A DNA stretch of 64,000 bases from Euonymus europaeus (taxonomy: Eukaryota; Streptophyta; Magnoliopsida; Celastrales; Celastraceae). Positions within the stretch are counted from its first letter, which is position 1; each line of letters begins with the position of its first letter. The notes beneath the pieces were generated by a model, which was given only the letters and a program-made list of their open reading frames with translations, was not told the origin of the DNA and did no database searches. The position numbers and the translations under genes are program-made. Of the stretch, positions 61,370 through 64,000 are shown piece by piece. The stretch is taken from the NCBI GenBank assembly GCA_963580455.1, contig OY756966.1, forward strand, positions 16,495,001-16,559,000, read 5' to 3'.

Positions 61370-62305
61370 GAGAGGAGTAGGAGCTAGGAAGAAAAGGAGC
61401 TTGGAGACAAGAAGGATCTTGGAGAAGGATTGGAAGCAAAAAGAGGAGAAGGAAAAGAAGAAAACAAGGCTTGTATTTGTAATTATGTTTTTATGTTTCA
61501 TGTTTTATTTGGTTATGTGTAACTAAACTCTTGTTACTAAGGGCTTGTCTTGAAGCCCTAAGCATGCTTTCAATTTTATAAGTTGTGTGGATTTCAATTT
61601 CTACAAGCATGATGATTTTGATTTTTCCATGTTATGTGGGTTCTAATATTGTGTTTCTTTGAGTAGCTAACTTTGAAGCATGTATTAGAATTAATTGTTG
61701 TAGAACATGGTCAATTGCCTTGTTGAATATGTTCTTTCTTGCAACATATAATTCAGTTGAAAATGAATTATGAAAAATCAATTCTTGAATACCTAAGTAC
61801 AAATACCATGTATTAGGATTCTTGTGACATTCATATTCTCTTTGCTCTTATTGGATTCTTGATTGTTGATTGATGCAAATGCCATGCTAGATGTCAATTA
61901 AGAATACACGTAATGAGGTAGACGCCATACACTTTACATGCAATTAAGAGAGAATCATACAACTTGAGTTTGGCCATAACCTTGTTGTGAATGTTGTCAT
62001 CATATGCTTGTTTAAATTGTTAGTCTATTATTTCTTATAAATTGTTTGAATGTTTTGTGGTGGATAGTGAGTCTTAGCTATTGTTTTCATTAATATCAAT
62101 TCTCATTCTTGTTCTTAACGTCAATTTCTTTGTCTTAATTTTTATCTATTGCAGGACTTAACCCCCCTTGTATCAATTATATTCAAGTGTAAGATTGTAT
62201 ATCTATTAGCATCACTCCTTGTGCGATCGACTCTTACTTGTTCACTATATATATATTAATTGTACATTTGTAAGGTTAATTAAAATTGTTACTAACGACA
62301 TAACA

Positions 62306-62310
62306 GTTGA
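62306..62310 (+). repeat. Target-site duplication, right copy (GTTGA)
   Basis: This matches the left copy exactly and is followed by GAAACTTCGAACTATC, the expected continuation of the interrupted satellite monomer. Confidence 0.96.
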
Positions 62311-62400
62311 GAAACTTCGAACTATCAAAGTTGCTCGGGATAGACTTTTTCTTGTTCTTCTATGTCAACTTTTACGAGTATAAGCTTCCTACACTATTTC

Positions 62401-64000
62401 GATGCCAAAACACCAACTTTCCAGGACAACTGGACAAAACCGTTAAAAGCTCCTCCATAGAGAGAGTTGAGCAACTTCGAACTATCAAAATTGCTCGGGA
62501 TAGACTTTTTATTGTTCTTCTATGTAAAATTATACGAGTATAAGCTTCCTACGTTATTTCGATGCCAAAACACCAACTTTCTATGACAAATGGACAAAAC
62601 CGTTAAAACCTCCTCCATAGAGAGAGTTGAGCAACTACGGACTATCAAAGTTGCTCGGGATAGACTTTTTGTTGTTCTTCTATGTCAAATTTTACGAGTA
62701 TAAGCTTCCTACATTATTTCAATGCCAAAACACCAACTTTCATTGACATATGGACAAAACCGTTAAAAGCTCCTCCATAGAGAGAGTTGAGCAACTACAG
62801 ACTATCAAAGTTGCTCGGGATAGACTTTTTGTTTTTCTTCTATGTCAACTTTTACGAGTATAAGCTTCCTACATTATTTCGATGCCAAAACACCAACTTT
62901 CCATGACAAATGGACAAAACCGTTAAAAGCTCCTCCATAGATAGAGTTGAGCAACTTCGAACTATCAAAGTTGCTCGGGATAGACTTTTTATTGTTCTTT
63001 TATGTCAAATTTTACGAGTATAAGATTCCTACATTATTTCGATGCCAAAACACCAACTTTCTATGACAAATAGACAAAACCATTAAACGCTCCTCCATAG
63101 AGAGAGTTGAGCGACTTCGGACTATCAAAGTTGCTCGGGATAGACTTTTTGTTGTTCTTCTATGTCAACTTTTACGAGTATAAGATTCCTACATTATTTC
63201 GATGCCAAAACACCAACTTTCTTTGACAAATGGACAAAATCGTTAAAAGCTCCTCCATAGAGAGAGTTGAGCAACTACGGACTATCAAAGTTGCTCGGGA
63301 TAGACTTTTAATGGTTCTTCTATGTCAAATTTAACGAGTATAAGCTTCCTACATTATTTCGATGCCAAAACACCAACTTTCCAGCACAACTGGACAAAAC
63401 CGTTAAAAGCTCCTCCATAGAGAGAGTTGAGCAACTTCGAACAATCAAAATTGCTCGGGATAGACTTTTTATTGTTCTTCTATGTAAAATTATACGAGTA
63501 TAAGCTTCCTACATTATTTCGATGCCAAAACACCAACTTTCTATGACAAATGGACAAAACTGTTAAAACCTCCTGCATAGAGAGAGTTGAGCAACTACGG
63601 ACTATCAAAGTTGCTCGGGATAGACTTTTTGTTGTTCTTCTATGTCAAATTTTACGAGTATAAGCTTCCTACATTATTTCAATGCCAAAACACCAACTTT
63701 CAATGACATATGGACAAAACCGTTAAAAGCTCCTCCATAGAGAGAGTTGATTAACTACAGACTATCAAAGTTGCTCGGGATAGACTTTTTGTTTTTCTTC
63801 TATGTCAACTTTTACGAGTATAAGCTTCCTACATTATTTCGATGCCAAAACACCAACTTTCCATGACAAATGGACAAAACCGTTAAAAGCTCCTCCATAG
63901 ATAGAGTTGAGCAACTTCGAACTATCAAAGTTGCTCGGCATAGACTTTTTATTGTTCTTTTATGTCAAATTTTACGAGTATAAGATTCCTACATTATTTC
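62401..64000 (+). repeat. 960-bp (6-monomer) higher-order repeat right of the element
   Basis: 62401-63360 is repeated from 63361 to the window end (640 bp visible). Shared markers are the CCAGNACAACTGG monomer, GTAAAATTATACG, GTTAAAACCTCC, a GACATATGG monomer, GTTTTTCTTC and GATAGAGTTGAG. Confidence 0.87.

Larger units (their letters stand above)
50504..62305 (+). mobile_element. Complete Athila-type Ty3/gypsy LTR retrotransposon (11,802 bp)
   Basis: The element has two near-identical LTRs, a 5-bp target duplication, a tRNA-Asp primer-binding site, an uninterrupted Gag-Pol frame, an extra ORF between pol and the 3' LTR, and a polypurine tract. The order protease-RT-RNase H-integrase makes it Ty3/gypsy. 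The tRNA-Asp primer, the DLGAS protease motif, the Athila-like Gag (CPHH, YFYEGM) and the third ORF place it in the Athila branch of the Athila/Tat group. The LTRs differ by seven isolated substitutions and two small complex changes. At an often-used rate of 1.3e-8 per site per year that suggests a few hundred thousand years since insertion; the rate is an assumption. No internal stop, frameshift or nested insertion was seen, so the copy may be autonomous. Confidence 0.95.
60775..62305 (+). repeat. 3' long terminal repeat (1531 bp)
   Basis: It is the partner of the 5' LTR at a constant offset of 10271 bp until the 1-bp length change near 61417. It follows the polypurine tract directly and is followed by the right target-site duplication. 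The T-rich, TTTGTAA-containing stretch downstream of the TATA box (about 61470-61545) resembles plant polyadenylation signals and is a weak candidate for the transcript end. Confidence 0.96.
62306..64000 (+). repeat. 160-bp satellite array, right part, continuing past the window
   Basis: The satellite resumes immediately after the retrotransposon, in the same orientation and in register with the left flank once one GTTGA copy is removed. It has a clear 960-bp (6-monomer) higher-order period. It runs to the window end, so the array's right boundary is not seen. Confidence 0.96.

Noticed and set aside
1..64000. Naming a species or known satellite family
   Set aside because: I could not match the 160-bp monomer to any family from memory with confidence.

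Overview
The window is plant nuclear DNA, very probably a (peri)centromeric block of a flowering plant. It has two components. The first is a head-to-tail satellite array with a 160-bp monomer (positions 1-50503, resuming at 62306-64000). The second is one complete Ty3/gypsy LTR retrotransposon of the Athila type (50504-62305, plus strand) inserted into that array. The evidence for a plant is the Athila-type Gag-Pol, the primer-binding site for a plant tRNA-Asp, the Athila-type third ORF and the nucleosome-length satellite. I cannot name the species or the satellite family.

Satellite. There are about 316 monomers to the left of the element and about 10-11 to the right, all in the same orientation. 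Each monomer usually carries one HindIII site and a 9-bp inverted repeat (GAGCAACTT / AAGTTGCTC, 10-nt spacer). The array is organised in layers. There are 6-mer and 7-mer higher-order repeats (960 and 1120 bp) at 1-2560, 20460-22379, 30050-32100 and 62401-64000. A 12-mer offset of 1920 bp occurs at 7850-10770. A 24-monomer (about 3840 bp) tandem duplication lies at 31741-39421. A multi-kb block is present three times (6060-9360, 12121-15900, 21560-24130). A hybrid monomer at 161-320, a freshly duplicated single monomer at 31041-31360 and a dispersed 6-bp-deleted (154-bp) monomer record unequal exchange. No protein gene is supported in the satellite: the repeated 60-78 aa open frames are by-products of the repeat.

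Retrotransposon. The element is flanked by a perfect 5-bp target-site duplication (GTTGA) and has LTRs of 1532 and 1531 bp that begin TG and end CA and differ at roughly 0.5-0.9% of positions, so the insertion is recent. In order it carries: 5' LTR with TATA box; tRNA-Asp primer-binding site; a leader with six small related hairpins; one uninterrupted 1797-aa Gag-Pol frame (gag, CCHC knuckle, protease, RT, RNase H, integrase, with the expected catalytic residues present); a spacer beginning with two adjacent hairpins; a 327-aa Athila-type third ORF ('env-like', but with no visible membrane segment); a non-coding stretch with an internal polypurine-tract-like motif; the terminal polypurine tract; and the 3' LTR. 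Both ORFs are preceded by strong candidate 3' splice sites, which suggests spliced subgenomic mRNAs. It looks structurally capable of autonomous transposition, though expression cannot be judged from sequence.

I see no new enzyme system here. The parts that best repay follow-up are the RNA-level signals in the retroelement (leader hairpins, post-pol hairpins, splice acceptors, second polypurine tract), the satellite dyad, and the fine-scale record of satellite expansion.
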